The notes under the pieces are model-generated. The model worked only from the letters and a program-made list of their open reading frames with translations, did not search any database and had not been told where the DNA came from. A program made the position numbers and the translations under genes. Positions 39,697-49,860 of a stretch of DNA of 64,000 bases are shown one piece after another. Source of the stretch: Tritrichomonas foetus (lineage: Eukaryota > Parabasalia > Tritrichomonadida > Tritrichomonadidae); the NCBI GenBank assembly GCA_001839685.1, contig MLAK01000633.1:1-64000 (forward strand), read 5' to 3'. Each line of letters starts with the position of its first letter. The first letter of the stretch is position 1.

Positions 39697-41260
39697 ATGC
39701 AAGCTGAAGCTCCTTTCGAAAATAACATGAACAAACCACCGAAAGAAGAATATTGGATGAACCAAGAAAACGATATTCCCCAACAAAACGCGAATGACCA
39801 AATCGAGAATGATGATTATCAGCCAAATGACCAAATAGAAAACAGTATTGATCAGAATGGCATTGCTGTACAACTTGATCAAAATTCAGAAGAATTTAAA
39901 GAAGTCCAAAAAGAAAAATCACATATCGACGATATTGCAAATCACCCTGAAAATTCGCAAGAAGGCGAGTCCAACCAGAATAACCAGCAACAATCACAAA
40001 ATGAACAGCCACCAGCTCAACCATCTGCTCCAAATCACAAATCTAATAATAAGAAAAATAATTATAATGATACTAATAATAACAATAATAATTATATTAA
40101 TACTAATAATTATGATATTAATACTAATGATTATGATATTAATAATAATAATTATTGATATTAATAATAATAATTATGATATTAATACTAATAATTATGA
40201 TATTAATACTAATAATTATGATATTAGTACTAATAATTATATTAATACTAATGATCATGATATTAATACTAATAATTATGATATTAATACTAATAATTAT
40301 GATATTAATACCAATAATGAATTTAACATTTATTATGCAAACACAGAATCTTATGGAAATCACCATCAATTTTATGATCCAGTCCAACAGTATCAAGCAG
40401 AAATGAGACATAACATTCTATATGGATTTTCTAAACCATATCGGTTAAGTGATCAAGACAAATTTCGGCAAAAAATTGCCCAACATAATCACGAAATTGT
40501 TAAAACTGGAAAATATCAGCTGGGAAATATGTGGATATATGTTCAACCAATTTTAAGAACAAGCATGAATAAAACCAAAACATATCATTTCGCATTTCCA
40601 TTCAATCTTCCTCCACTTGAACAAAAATATCAGAATGTAAATCCAATAATTCATATTGTTCCTTTGTCAACTTTTGAAGCAGTGAATGAGTTATATAATA
40701 AATATCCTGATAAGGAAATTTGCTTCTTAAACTTTGCAAATGCGATCAAGCCAGGTGGTGGTTATTTAAATGGGAGAACTGCTCAAGAAGAGCAACTTTG
40801 TCGTCAATCTCTCTTATATCCTACACTCACAAAAAATTTAGAAATGTATCAATTTAATATTGAACAAAATTTGCATGAATGTGGAAGTAATTATATGATT
40901 TACTCACCACTTGTTCTATTCTTTAGAGATGATGAATTTAACCTTATTCCAGAACCATTCGCTGTAAATGTGATTACATCACCAGCAGTTGACAATAGAA
41001 ATCGTCTTGAAAATGCTCACAGTTTGATGAGAGACAGAATTATTCGAATTCTTGAACTGGCCGCTTATCATGAAAATAGAGTTCTTGTTTTAGGTGCCTT
41101 TGGTTGTGGTGTCTTTAAGAATGATCCTTATGTCGTTGCCAAACTGTTTAAAGAAGCAATCAATATGGGACAATTTAGAGGTCGTTTTGATTGTATTTAT
41201 TTTGCAATTTATCGAAGCGATCGTAATGTATCGAATTTTCGACAAGTTTTTTATCGATGA
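39697..41260 (+). CDS. PARG-like (TIGR02452/DUF2263) ADP-ribose hydrolase, frameshifted in repeat
   Basis: The first 153 codons (39697-40155) are Q/N/D-rich and end in a TGA at 40156-40158 inside a 21-bp repeat. The same repeat continues one base out of frame to the stop at 41258-41260. One unit there has an extra T (aattattgatatt instead of aattatgatatt), so a 1-base insertion explains the break. The C-terminal 300 residues are a macro-type PARG fold of the TIGR02452 family: LNFANAIKPGGGYLNGR followed by TAQEEQLCRQSLLYPTL carries the GGG-x(n)-QEE signature with the catalytic glutamate, and LVLGAFGCGVFKNDP is the usual second signature. Such enzymes remove poly-ADP-ribose. No initiator-like motif lies close upstream. 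The frameshift may be a sequencing error, somatic slippage or real damage. Confidence 0.8.
40093..40320 (+). repeat. 21-bp tandem repeat encoding DINTNNY, with 1-bp slip
   Basis: About ten units of gatattaatactaataatt plus at, some shortened to 12-15 bp. One 22-bp unit near 40147-40168 causes the frame change in the PARG-like gene. Confidence 0.88.
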
Positions 41261-41612
41261 GCATTAAATTTTCTTGAGACAGTGTGTATTTAATATTACT
41301 AAATATACTTGCTCGACAATTTTACTTATTTTTATGTCTTTATCTTTGGTTATTCGCCATTATTTTTATAAATTGAATACTTAATGTTTAAAATAGTTTT
41401 CTGAACAATAAAGAAAAGGCTGTTTCCTAATCAACACTGAATAGAAGTATTGTTATTTTAAATTAACACCTCTTCTTCAAGAAACACTTCGTGAATAAAC
41501 ACTTTGAGTCATGAATCATTAAAGAGAGATAATAATTATATTGGAAAGTTTATCTATAAAATATATAATAAATCAATGGTATTTCATATCAAAAACAACA
41601 ATGATGAACAAC
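41261..41612. other. Convergent intergenic region
   Basis: A 352-bp AT-rich spacer between two convergent genes. A short + ORF running into the next gene's antisense strand is a shadow. Nothing else is seen. Confidence 0.4.
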
Positions 41613-43031
41613 TTACATATTCATACTTCCAAGAATACGTGTGTGATAGTATTCTGGCGCAAATGGTGGTAGATTTTCGTTTTCTTGAATTTCAGTGATC
41701 ATCAACCTATCCCTGTCCATTTGCTGGATCTCCTCTAGCGTGAAGTTGTGTCCCGGGAAGAGTCTTTCAGACGGCAGCTGCTCAAGTTGATTGTGTGCTT
41801 CAGCAATTTGTTCATTTGTGATTTCAGCTGGTGTAAATGCGCTAGAAATTGCATTTATGTCACGTTGATTATAATCATGAACATTTTGATCAAATGTAAG
41901 GTCGAAACTATTATTATTAGAATTATTATTGTTGTTTTGTCCTAGATTTTGGATTAAATCATTGTTGATATTTTGACCAAGTCTTTCGCCAAGTCTTTGG
42001 AAGTTTTGGACTATACTTGGATCAATTCCACTCATTAAATTATCTATATTATTGTTATTGTTATTATTATTGTTTCTTCGGGAAATATTTCTGTGTATGT
42101 CTTGACGAATATTTTGCATATTTAGAATATTTTGATATGCGTTTTGAGTACTTTGTGAAATGTTTGTGATTTCGACTTGGTTTTGATCATTTGAATTTTG
42201 ATTGCTATATTGACCTTCATTTTGACCTTGATTCATCCTGGTTAAAAGCTGACTAAAAATCTCGCTTGGAGGAAGCTGCATTTGTGGCATTTCATTTCCT
42301 GGTGATGGACTAATATCGGGGAAATGGAAAACAGTATGTGGAACAAGGTTTGAGCCAGGCGATGCGCCTAGCAGCTCGCCAAGACTACTCGAAACATTTG
42401 TGATTATGAGATCATGCGTGAGAACCGTTGGCGGTTGTAATTCACCTATTCTGTTGAATGATGCACCAAATTGACCATTATTGTCAATTATTTCGTATTG
42501 TTTTAATGATGTTGAATTTGTCTTCATGGCCTGAATTACTTCCGCCAATTTTCCATTTACGAGACGGCAGCCGTGCTTGAAAACCTTTAGGTCGTCTTGG
42601 TAGATGGTCATGGCGATTCTCTGGAGGGTTGATGCGACGGTCGATTGAATTTCTGCAATTTTGCTACGCATGCTGTTAATCTGGCGGTCAAAGTCTCGAG
42701 TTTCAGGACGGTAATGAATAATTGTTGGATCGAGCGATTGAACATTAACGTTTATGGAGATAGGTAAAAATTGTGGCTTTTCTCGCTGCGAGGGGACGGC
42801 ATAGATAATATCGTTGTCTGAGATGTTGTAATCGAAAAGAGAAAGTGAATTGACAAGTGAGATTCCTTGAAAAAGAAGCCTCATTTTGGTAATATCAAAA
42901 TTATTTTTCTTGCTGATTAATTCTTTCATCGTTATTATTGTAGTATATTGAGAAACAGTGAATTTCTCAAAGTAAGTAAAACCGAGAGATTGAACCCTCA
43001 CACAAATTTTCTTGTCTTCGCTTTCTTCCAT
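41613..43031 (-). CDS. Ubiquitin-like domain protein with N-rich tail
   Basis: 472 residues. Residues about 8-78 have a ubiquitin-like fold: VQSLGFTYFEKFTV strand pair, ITMKELISKKNNF helix, MRLLFQGISLVNSLSLFDY (the R-L-(I/L)-F-x-G-x-x-L-x-(D/N)-x-x-x-L-x-D-Y signature) and DNDIIYAVP. A helical region follows (about 105-215, DFDRQINSMRSKIAEIQSTVAS), then Q/N-rich low complexity with poly-N. The last 60 residues are helical. The layout resembles shuttle or chaperone adaptors such as BAG6/ubiquilin, which bind the proteasome through the Ubl, but no UBA domain is visible, so only 'Ubl protein' is safe. Confidence 0.78.
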   Translation of the reverse strand: MEESEDKKICVRVQSLGFTYFEKFTVSQYTTIITMKELISKKNNFDITKMRLLFQGISLVNSLSLFDYNISDNDIIYAVPSQREKPQFLPISINVNVQSLDPTIIHYRPETRDFDRQINSMRSKIAEIQSTVASTLQRIAMTIYQDDLKVFKHGCRLVNGKLAEVIQAMKTNSTSLKQYEIIDNNGQFGASFNRIGELQPPTVLTHDLIITNVSSSLGELLGASPGSNLVPHTVFHFPDISPSPGNEMPQMQLPPSEIFSQLLTRMNQGQNEGQYSNQNSNDQNQVEITNISQSTQNAYQNILNMQNIRQDIHRNISRRNNNNNNNNNIDNLMSGIDPSIVQNFQRLGERLGQNINNDLIQNLGQNNNNNSNNNSFDLTFDQNVHDYNQRDINAISSAFTPAEITNEQIAEAHNQLEQLPSERLFPGHNFTLEEIQQMDRDRLMITEIQENENLPPFAPEYYHTRILGSMNM

Positions 43032-43477
43032 TAGTGATTTTCATATAACATTTCAGTGTGACCAATTTCCATTTTTGACATCTTTTTCATGTCATAAGTC
43101 GCATTCAATTCCAACTTGATTTAATCCTTTGAAAAGGGGTCTTTTTGATCTCGAAATACAAGTGAATAATCGTCCTAATATCTTAGGATAAGAAATATAA
43201 TTAATTGTATTTTCTGGTTTTTACTCTGGTAATAATACTAATAATTTATAAAATATAAATTAAAAATCTTAATTCTTTATTATAAGTAGATATTATGATT
43301 TTAGATGGTTAGGATTACCAAAATAAAACCGTATAAATAATTACCTTAACCGTCCAAAAATTCACCAAAATTTTGCATTTAAATTGTTTACGAAATAAAT
43401 CGAAAACTTTTTCTATGAAAATTTTATATAAAAATGATTGAAATTAAATTTTATTTGTGAAATCATCAGAAAATACG
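43032..43477. other. Divergent intergenic region
   Basis: A 446-bp AT-rich promoter region between the Ubl gene (-) and the coiled-coil gene (+). No recognisable element apart from scattered TCA motifs. Confidence 0.4.
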
Positions 43478-44158
43478 ATGACTGATGAAAAAGCAGCGCT
43501 TATTGAACAGATTAAAAAAACACGAGCCGAAAACGAGTCGTTGAGATCGCAAGTTTCCACTTTGGAGGATCGAAAAAAGCAACTTCAAGATTTATCCCAA
43601 GTTTTACAAGCAGTTATCGCTGATAAAGCCGCGCGTGAAATTGAATCGATCAATAACGAACGAGTTTACATTTCCCAAAAATCAGTCGAAGAAGAAGAAA
43701 TTTTGAAGGCGGCATTTGAAAAAAGATTAAGTGAAGTTATTCGAGAAAAAGTGGAATTGGAAAGAAGACTGGAAGCAGAATCAGAATTCGTTTCAAGAAA
43801 TCTCCGCCAAAGACTGACAGCCATCCATGCCAAAACTCACCAATTGAGAGCCGAATTGCACAAAAAATCAAAAGAGGTGACAGAATCTTTACTTCACATG
43901 TCACCTGATGAGGCACTCAAAACAATGATTCAAACAAACCAAGACGCATGCCTGGAAATCTCTTCTAAAATTGCAGAATCCCATCGCGAAATCGAAGGAA
44001 TGCAGGCGAAGGCAGAAAGGCTGAAAACAATCTTGGAACATCTACAGGCGAAAGTTCAGGAAAAGCCAAAAGATCATATTTTAATAAAGAAACCAAGCTT
44101 TGAAGAGCCTCGAAGAAAATCTTACACAAATACATTAAAAACTAAAAACTTACAATAA
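43478..44158 (+). CDS. Coiled-coil protein
   Basis: 226 residues counted from the ATG at 43478; the frame stays open upstream to a GTG at 43457, which is not a normal eukaryotic start. Almost the entire protein is a predicted coiled coil (heptads of L/I with E/K/R, for example ENESLRSQVSTLEDRKKQL and EKVELERRLEAESEFV), with a short basic tail. It could be a cytoskeletal, basal-body or golgin-type protein; no family-specific motif is seen. Confidence 0.75.
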   Translation: MTDEKAALIEQIKKTRAENESLRSQVSTLEDRKKQLQDLSQVLQAVIADKAAREIESINNERVYISQKSVEEEEILKAAFEKRLSEVIREKVELERRLEAESEFVSRNLRQRLTAIHAKTHQLRAELHKKSKEVTESLLHMSPDEALKTMIQTNQDACLEISSKIAESHREIEGMQAKAERLKTILEHLQAKVQEKPKDHILIKKPSFEEPRRKSYTNTLKTKNLQ

Positions 44159-44686
44159 ATATGATACATTTATAAAAATATCGCGTTAAAAACACATTTT
44201 CATATCTTCTAATTCACTTTTTTCTGCTTTTTCTTCTTTCTTTCTTTCTTTCTATCTTTCTATCTTTCTTACTTACTTTCTTTCCATCTTTCTTACTTAC
44301 TTTCTTTCNNNNNNNNNNNNNNNNNNNNNNNNNNNNNNNNNNNNNNNNNNNNNNNNNNNNNNNNNNNNNNNNNNNNNNNNNNNNNNNNNNNNNNNNNNNN
44401 NNNNNNNNNNNNNNNNNNNNNNNNNNNNNNNNNNNNNNNNNNNNNNNNNNNNNNNNNNNNNNNNNNNNNNNNNNNNNNNNNNNNNNNNNATCTTTCTTAC
44501 TTACTTTCTTTCCATCTTTCTTACTTACTTTCTTTCTATCTTTCTTTCTTTCTTACTTTCTTTCTATCTTTCTTACTTACTTTCTTTCTTACTTACTTTC
44601 TTTCTTTCTATCTTTCTTTCTTTCTATATTTCTTTCTTTCTTACTTTCTTTCGATCTTTCTTTTTGATTTATGATTGGTTGTTTAA
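44159..44686. other. Convergent intergenic region holding a pyrimidine repeat and a gap
   Basis: The spacer between two convergent genes is filled almost entirely by the (TTTC)n-type repeat and the assembly gap described separately. No gene is possible in the resolved part. Confidence 0.6.
44216..44662. repeat. Polypyrimidine tetranucleotide repeat with assembly gap
   Basis: Imperfect tetranucleotide repeat of TTTC, ATCT and TTAC units (ctttctttctatctttctta pattern) on both sides of 181 undetermined bases (44309-44489). All resolved bases of the plus strand here are C/T except isolated A. The true length is unknown because assembly collapsed inside the repeat. Confidence 0.9.
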
Positions 44687-46564
44687 TTAGTCTCTAACGA
44701 TACGATATAGTTTAGCCGAGCCAATGTTCATTAATTGAAGCCAATGTGATGAATCATCAACTTCTGGAAATTCAAAATTACGTTGACGATCATCTGGTTT
44801 CGAAACAATGTATTGAATATTGAATTCATCAAATAAAGAAACATTTTCTCGATTCTGAACTAAATTGTCCATCATTTCAACTCTTTTTTCATAACTAAGT
44901 CCATGCGTCCATACCCATCCACCATATCCCATTGTAATAACTCGACCACCAATTGACATAGGTGAGCTTGAATGCCAACCACTTCCCATTACAACTGTAT
45001 CTTTTCGTGTGTTTTTCATTATCCATTCACCCATTGACATTTCATCCCTTGTGAAAAGTGGAAAATTATATTTTATTGCTTTAAAAATTGTAACAACTGA
45101 ACCAAAAGAGAAAGAAAAAATAACTAGAGATACGACAACTAAAAGAAATCTTCGATATTTGTGTCCATTATGAATTAAACAAACAATAAAATGACTTACT
45201 GCAGCACATGCAATTGGATACCATCCAGCAAAGAAAACTTTGTTATTGTCCATTGCACCTGGTTGGTATCGAATGAAATTAGATACAATAAATACTCCTA
45301 TAGATGGTAAATAACACCAAATTTGACGTTTCCCCATTAAAATAAACACACCAAATAATGCAATGAATACAAAAGAACCGAGTGATTCCCACCATAATTG
45401 AGCAATATAAAGTGATGATGGAAAAGTTTCAGTTACAATCGATTCAAATGTCATAAATCCTTTACGAGGAACTCTTAAGAGCCATAGTACTTGAGGAATT
45501 GATAAAAATAAAGCTGTAAATCCATAGATAGACCAGTATTTTATCGTTTTTACCCATTTTGATGGTTGAAAGAATGGAAAATTCAATAAACAAAGGAATA
45601 TAGCATATTCACCCACGCCAATGTATGAATGTGCTGATAAAAGAGGAAGTAATCCCATTAAAATTCCAGCTAAAAAGACTATTTTGTTATCCTTAAGGTA
45701 GAAATCAACACCCATAATTAATAAAGATAATATTGAAATAGAAATAGGTATCGAAAATAAGGCACTTCTTTGTGGAAGCAAAAAATGAATTAAAGGATGA
45801 ATCCAAAAAGTATGTCTATCTCTACAAAAACAATGACTGAAATTAACATTAAAGTCATTTCTGCAATCTGAAATAAAAAACCATTTCCATCCAACTCCAC
45901 TTGCAAAAAGAAAGCAAAAAACCGCCAATTCTGAAACATATTGATGTCCTGAAAATTGTAAAGCTAGAAAATGAACACAATAAACGGTTGACATTAATAA
46001 AAGTAATGTTGGAATAGCAATTGAAAACCTAAGTGAAGCATATCCAGCTGAAACAAGGATGCTGCTGAAAAAATCCGGAATTATTGGATATGCCAATTTC
46101 TCACCATAATAAAATGGTGTCAGCATGGTTAAATTTTCACTATTAGCACCATATGAAAATGATGTAATCAGGCCAAGATGAAAAGGAATATCAGAAAAAA
46201 CAGTGCCTGATGAACCTATCCCATCTTTCAAAATTGATTTGTCAATAAGAATGACAAATAAAACGTAACTTAAAAGTGACATGATTTTGAATTCTGTTCC
46301 ATATGTACGAGAATACCGATTTCGATAACATACAGCATGGAGAAAAGTGTTGAGTAAAATTAAGATTATTATAACAAACACACCAACATATAGATTTATA
46401 GGAACAAGCAAACGAATAAAAAGAAACAACCATGATATGACTGTGAATCCAAATGGTATGCCACATGAAAGCACCATTAGATGATCCCACTTTGTGGGAG
46501 CTAATGCCCCTATAATTTCATATCCAAACCAAACGGATTGGAGAATAATTAATAAAAAAAGCAT
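44687..46564 (-). CDS. Polytopic membrane protein, GT-C glycosyltransferase-like
   Basis: 625 residues with about 11-13 membrane segments from residue 1 to about 510 and a soluble lumenal C-terminus of about 115 residues. An early loop contains FSDIPFHLGLITSF: an acidic residue and histidine after the first helices, as in GT-C enzymes that use dolichol-phosphate sugars. The tail, with RDEMSMGEWIMKNTRKDTVVMG and FDEFNIQYIVSKP, resembles the C-terminal domain of bacterial and eukaryotic GT-C or DUF6541-type proteins ('W-I-x-x-N-T-p-x-d-a-v' and 'Y-(I/V)-x-(V/S)'). It probably acts in the ER membrane on glycan or lipid-linked sugars; donor and acceptor are unknown. No initiator-like motif sits at the ATG. 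Confidence 0.68.
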   Translation of the reverse strand: MLFLLIILQSVWFGYEIIGALAPTKWDHLMVLSCGIPFGFTVISWLFLFIRLLVPINLYVGVFVIIILILLNTFLHAVCYRNRYSRTYGTEFKIMSLLSYVLFVILIDKSILKDGIGSSGTVFSDIPFHLGLITSFSYGANSENLTMLTPFYYGEKLAYPIIPDFFSSILVSAGYASLRFSIAIPTLLLLMSTVYCVHFLALQFSGHQYVSELAVFCFLFASGVGWKWFFISDCRNDFNVNFSHCFCRDRHTFWIHPLIHFLLPQRSALFSIPISISILSLLIMGVDFYLKDNKIVFLAGILMGLLPLLSAHSYIGVGEYAIFLCLLNFPFFQPSKWVKTIKYWSIYGFTALFLSIPQVLWLLRVPRKGFMTFESIVTETFPSSLYIAQLWWESLGSFVFIALFGVFILMGKRQIWCYLPSIGVFIVSNFIRYQPGAMDNNKVFFAGWYPIACAAVSHFIVCLIHNGHKYRRFLLVVVSLVIFSFSFGSVVTIFKAIKYNFPLFTRDEMSMGEWIMKNTRKDTVVMGSGWHSSSPMSIGGRVITMGYGGWVWTHGLSYEKRVEMMDNLVQNRENVSLFDEFNIQYIVSKPDDRQRNFEFPEVDDSSHWLQLMNIGSAKLYRIVRD

Positions 46565-47349
46565 AATATCCTATTATTTCTGCTAAAGGTGAAAAAAAGG
46601 TGAAATTTAACATCCAAATTCAAAAATCACTTCGAATGAAACATGAAGAAACTCAACCAAATTATTAATAAATTTGGGATGAAGATAAAATAATATATTT
46701 CTGATATTTTATAAATCACTAATTGTGATTCAGTTCCTCTAACTTTGAATGGGCTCAAGAGTTGTTGTTGATTTTTTATCCTTGGCAATTCATGCATACT
46801 ACAACTTTTTAAATATAGAACTTCAATTTTTGAGTATAGCGCTTTGAAAAATTTCAAGTTCTATTAATTTACATGAAAGTTAACATTCTAGAAAACAGCA
46901 AATTCAATAATAATCTTAATCTTTCAGAAATCTTTGTGACAATTGTCAATTCAAAGTTTGAACAAAATGAGTGTTGAACACTTTCATAATAATTTTGGTG
47001 AAATTAAAGAAATCCGCCACACTCTTAAAATCATAATTTTTTATTATTATTTAGTTTATTGCATCTGGATATTCCAAATATTTTATCGATTATTGGCTCT
47101 TAAAGTGAATATCATCATTAAAAGTTTAATTTAACGTAAGATGATTTTATATGATTTAACTCGCTCATTATGGTTCATCTAAATCACATTAAAAACATTT
47201 ATACCATCAAGCTTACCAACTGCTCATAAAACCGTGCTTGCTTTTCACTTAAAATTTTTTTATCCTTAAAAGAATCTTTTGAAATACATACTTATGATGT
47301 GTATATTGTTTTTAATATTATTCATTCAAATTAACTAAAAATATATATT
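46565..47349. other. Intergenic region with possible tiny membrane ORF
   Basis: A 785-bp AT-rich spacer between two minus-strand genes. A 55-codon + ORF starts at the ATG at 46967 and ends at 47134; it encodes one hydrophobic helix (IIFYYYLVYCIWIFQIFY) flanked by charged residues, which could be a tiny tail-anchored protein or chance in AT-rich DNA. A 76-codon minus ORF near 46627-46857 has no support. Nothing else is recognised. Confidence 0.35.
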
Positions 47350-49563
47350 TCATTCTTTCTTTTCTTCTTCTTCTTCTATTCTCTGTCCAGGAGGTACAAA
47401 AGGTGTTTGTTCGCCTTCTGGATCAAATTCGAAGTGTGGATATTTTTCTTTGAGTTTTCCGCAGATTTCTGTCTTTAAATCTTCTTCACCACTTTCGATT
47501 GAAGCAAACACATACAATTCTAAGGCTTCTTTGAAAGATACATCATGCTCTTCTGTGGCTTTCAAAAGGAGTTTCTTTGCTTCAGCTTTTTCACCAATTG
47601 CCCAATGACCTTTTCCAGCATACATTAATTCAGAATACGTTAATGGTTCTTTTTCAAGTGGTTTATATAATTCGGTCAATATTGGCTGCACTTTTTGATC
47701 GAAACTGTTAATTTCACACATTAATTTTTTCATTGCAGGTGCTGCGCCAAAAGCATATTGTGTATTAAGAACCTTTAGGTAACATCTCAAAGCGGGGAGT
47801 GGAATTTTATTAGCAGCAAAAATAACGCAAGCCATGTAAAGAGCCTTTGGTTCGATTCCATTGAGTGCTCTTTGTGCAATTTCTTTAGATTCTGCTTGTT
47901 TTTTATCTTTGATAGCAAAAATCAACAGTTTCTCAATTGCTGTTGCCATTGATGAATTATTTTCAATAGTGTTAATTGTTTCAATCATTTCTAGAAGTGC
48001 ACGTGGACGCCTCCAAGCCCATCCAAGATAGTTATATTCATTCTTTCTGTAATTCTCAAAGTGTGTAAGTATTCCTTTGTACATTTTTTGTGCAAACTCA
48101 TAATCGCCACATCGAAGAGCTGAAAAACCAGATTGTAAATAATAAATGTTGAATTGTGTCTCATAAATGAGTGGTTTACCTGATTCTTCACCTGAGAAGA
48201 GAATTGCTTCATATTCAGCTTCTTTTCGTTTTCCACCTAAGAAAAGAACTTTTACAAGAAGTAAGTTTGTATTTCTATCGTTTGGATCATCTTCACGAAG
48301 TTGGCGTGCCAAATCCATTGCTTCATGAATTCTACCGTGCTTTGATAAGAATCGAATTTTCCAGGCAAGTAACTCAATACATGTAGGTGTGTGTTTTAAT
48401 CCTGTGTTTAAATGTTCGAGTGCTTGTTCAAGACCATCTTTTCGCGTTTTATCATAACCAATGACATGTGCTGCGAATAGATGAACAATTGGAACAGAAG
48501 TAATTGGAACATCATTAATTATACTTAATGCATATTCAAGTGCAATGTTTAATTTTTCATTAGACATTTCACGAATAGTCATATATGCAGATGGAGCGCC
48601 TTTGACAAGTAAAGGTTTCAAGTGTGATTCAAGTAATGGCTTGAATCTTTCATCATTGATATCCATAAGTTCTAAAGCACGAACATGTGCATATTTGGAT
48701 TTAATTTCATCTTTCAAAATGATTAATTCATCAATATATTTCTCCTTAGGTGTTATACTTTCTAAAATGTCAAAGTAATCACCATTTTCAGGATAGATCT
48801 TTAAAAGTTCTTTCAAAAGTGGCAATACTTCTTCATTTCGATTTAACGCACGAAGACAAGTAATCTGGTTTTCAGTCATTAATTCAAAATCACGAATGTG
48901 AATTTTAGCTTTGTCGATGAAATCCAAACATTCTTGATATTGATTATTTCTGATGAAAAGAATGCACCTAAAGAGGCAAAATTCGGATCTAAAGAGAAGA
49001 TCATCATCATTTGTTGTTGGCTTCCATCCTTGTTGATATTTATCGCATGTATCATTCGAGAAATCATATTTCTTGGCCATGGCGAGGGCAAAAATATAAC
49101 GTACAATAGAAAACGAATTTGGATTCTTTCTGAAGATTTCTTGTGTATTCTTTAAAAATTCGGGATAATTCTTAGAATACAAATTTAAGCTGGCAATTTC
49201 GTTGAGAAGAGCAACATCGTCTGGATTTAAGCGGAGTGATAAAGAAGCACATTTGAGCGAATTTGGGAAATCTTGCATTTCTTTATACAAAAGTCCATAA
49301 ATTTTCCAAACGCTGGCGCTTTTCATTTGTGAGAGAACGACGGCCCCTTTGAACATATTCAACGCTTCTTCTTTATTTTCTGTTGGATTTTTCATATAAG
49401 TGAAATAAGATTTCCAAGCAATTGCATCTGGACATTTTGGATACTTTTTAAGAATTTTATTTGATAGCTTTAAGCCATTTGTGTAGTCGCGTGATGATTG
49501 GAGTTTTTCGATTTCCTTTAGCTTTTTGATCTCGAAGTTTGAGAGTGTTGGTGCTTTCGCCAT
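47350..49563 (-). CDS. NAA15: NatA auxiliary subunit NAA15
   Basis: 737 residues, nearly all TPR helices. The N-terminus matches NAA15/Nat1 (NMDAR1-like): LSNFEIKKLKEIEKLQSSRDYTNGLK, LKKYPKCPDAIAWKSYF ('k-f-p-x-h-(G/P)-(E/D)-t-x-(A/S)-(M/W)-K'), VWKIYGLLYKEMQDFPNSLKC ('c-W-h-v-(Y/L)-G-l-l-x-R') and LRLNPDDVALLNEIASL. NAA15 wraps the catalytic subunit NAA10 and docks the NatA complex on ribosomes for co-translational N-terminal acetylation. It is somewhat shorter than human NAA15 (866), with a short acidic C-terminus in place of the long charged tail. The family match is strong, and no frame problem is seen. Confidence 0.9.
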   Translation of the reverse strand: MAKAPTLSNFEIKKLKEIEKLQSSRDYTNGLKLSNKILKKYPKCPDAIAWKSYFTYMKNPTENKEEALNMFKGAVVLSQMKSASVWKIYGLLYKEMQDFPNSLKCASLSLRLNPDDVALLNEIASLNLYSKNYPEFLKNTQEIFRKNPNSFSIVRYIFALAMAKKYDFSNDTCDKYQQGWKPTTNDDDLLFRSEFCLFRCILFIRNNQYQECLDFIDKAKIHIRDFELMTENQITCLRALNRNEEVLPLLKELLKIYPENGDYFDILESITPKEKYIDELIILKDEIKSKYAHVRALELMDINDERFKPLLESHLKPLLVKGAPSAYMTIREMSNEKLNIALEYALSIINDVPITSVPIVHLFAAHVIGYDKTRKDGLEQALEHLNTGLKHTPTCIELLAWKIRFLSKHGRIHEAMDLARQLREDDPNDRNTNLLLVKVLFLGGKRKEAEYEAILFSGEESGKPLIYETQFNIYYLQSGFSALRCGDYEFAQKMYKGILTHFENYRKNEYNYLGWAWRRPRALLEMIETINTIENNSSMATAIEKLLIFAIKDKKQAESKEIAQRALNGIEPKALYMACVIFAANKIPLPALRCYLKVLNTQYAFGAAPAMKKLMCEINSFDQKVQPILTELYKPLEKEPLTYSELMYAGKGHWAIGEKAEAKKLLLKATEEHDVSFKEALELYVFASIESGEEDLKTEICGKLKEKYPHFEFDPEGEQTPFVPPGQRIEEEEEKKE

Positions 49564-49860
49564 TTTGATGGTCAGACAGGAGAACGTTTAAATCATGTCA
49601 ATACCTATTTTCGTTCAAAAAAATTCATAGAGTTAATATTTCTATTCAAATTATTGAATGACAGATAGACACTTTTTCATCGGTGCTTTAGAAATCATTT
49701 CTATGCTATTTGTTAAAATAATTCATGAAAAAGTTAAGATTAATCATTGCCGTTTAAAAAATCATGTAAAATTCACCTTTCTTTATGATGTGAATTTTAT
49801 CTAGGTGAAATATTTGACCTCCTATGAATTAGGTGAAAAAACTAATCTAACAAAAAAAAA

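Noticed and set aside
39848..40165. Alternative start and isoleucine-rich N-terminus for the PARG-like protein
   Set aside because: It is the NNYD repeat and Q-rich linker read in the wrong frame; the correct N-terminus is in the frame of the ATG at 39697 with a 1-base slip.
46967..47134. 55-residue single-TM protein as a confident gene
   Set aside because: It has no homologue I recognise, and hydrophobic ORFs of this size are common by chance in AT-rich DNA; noted only in the intergenic entry.
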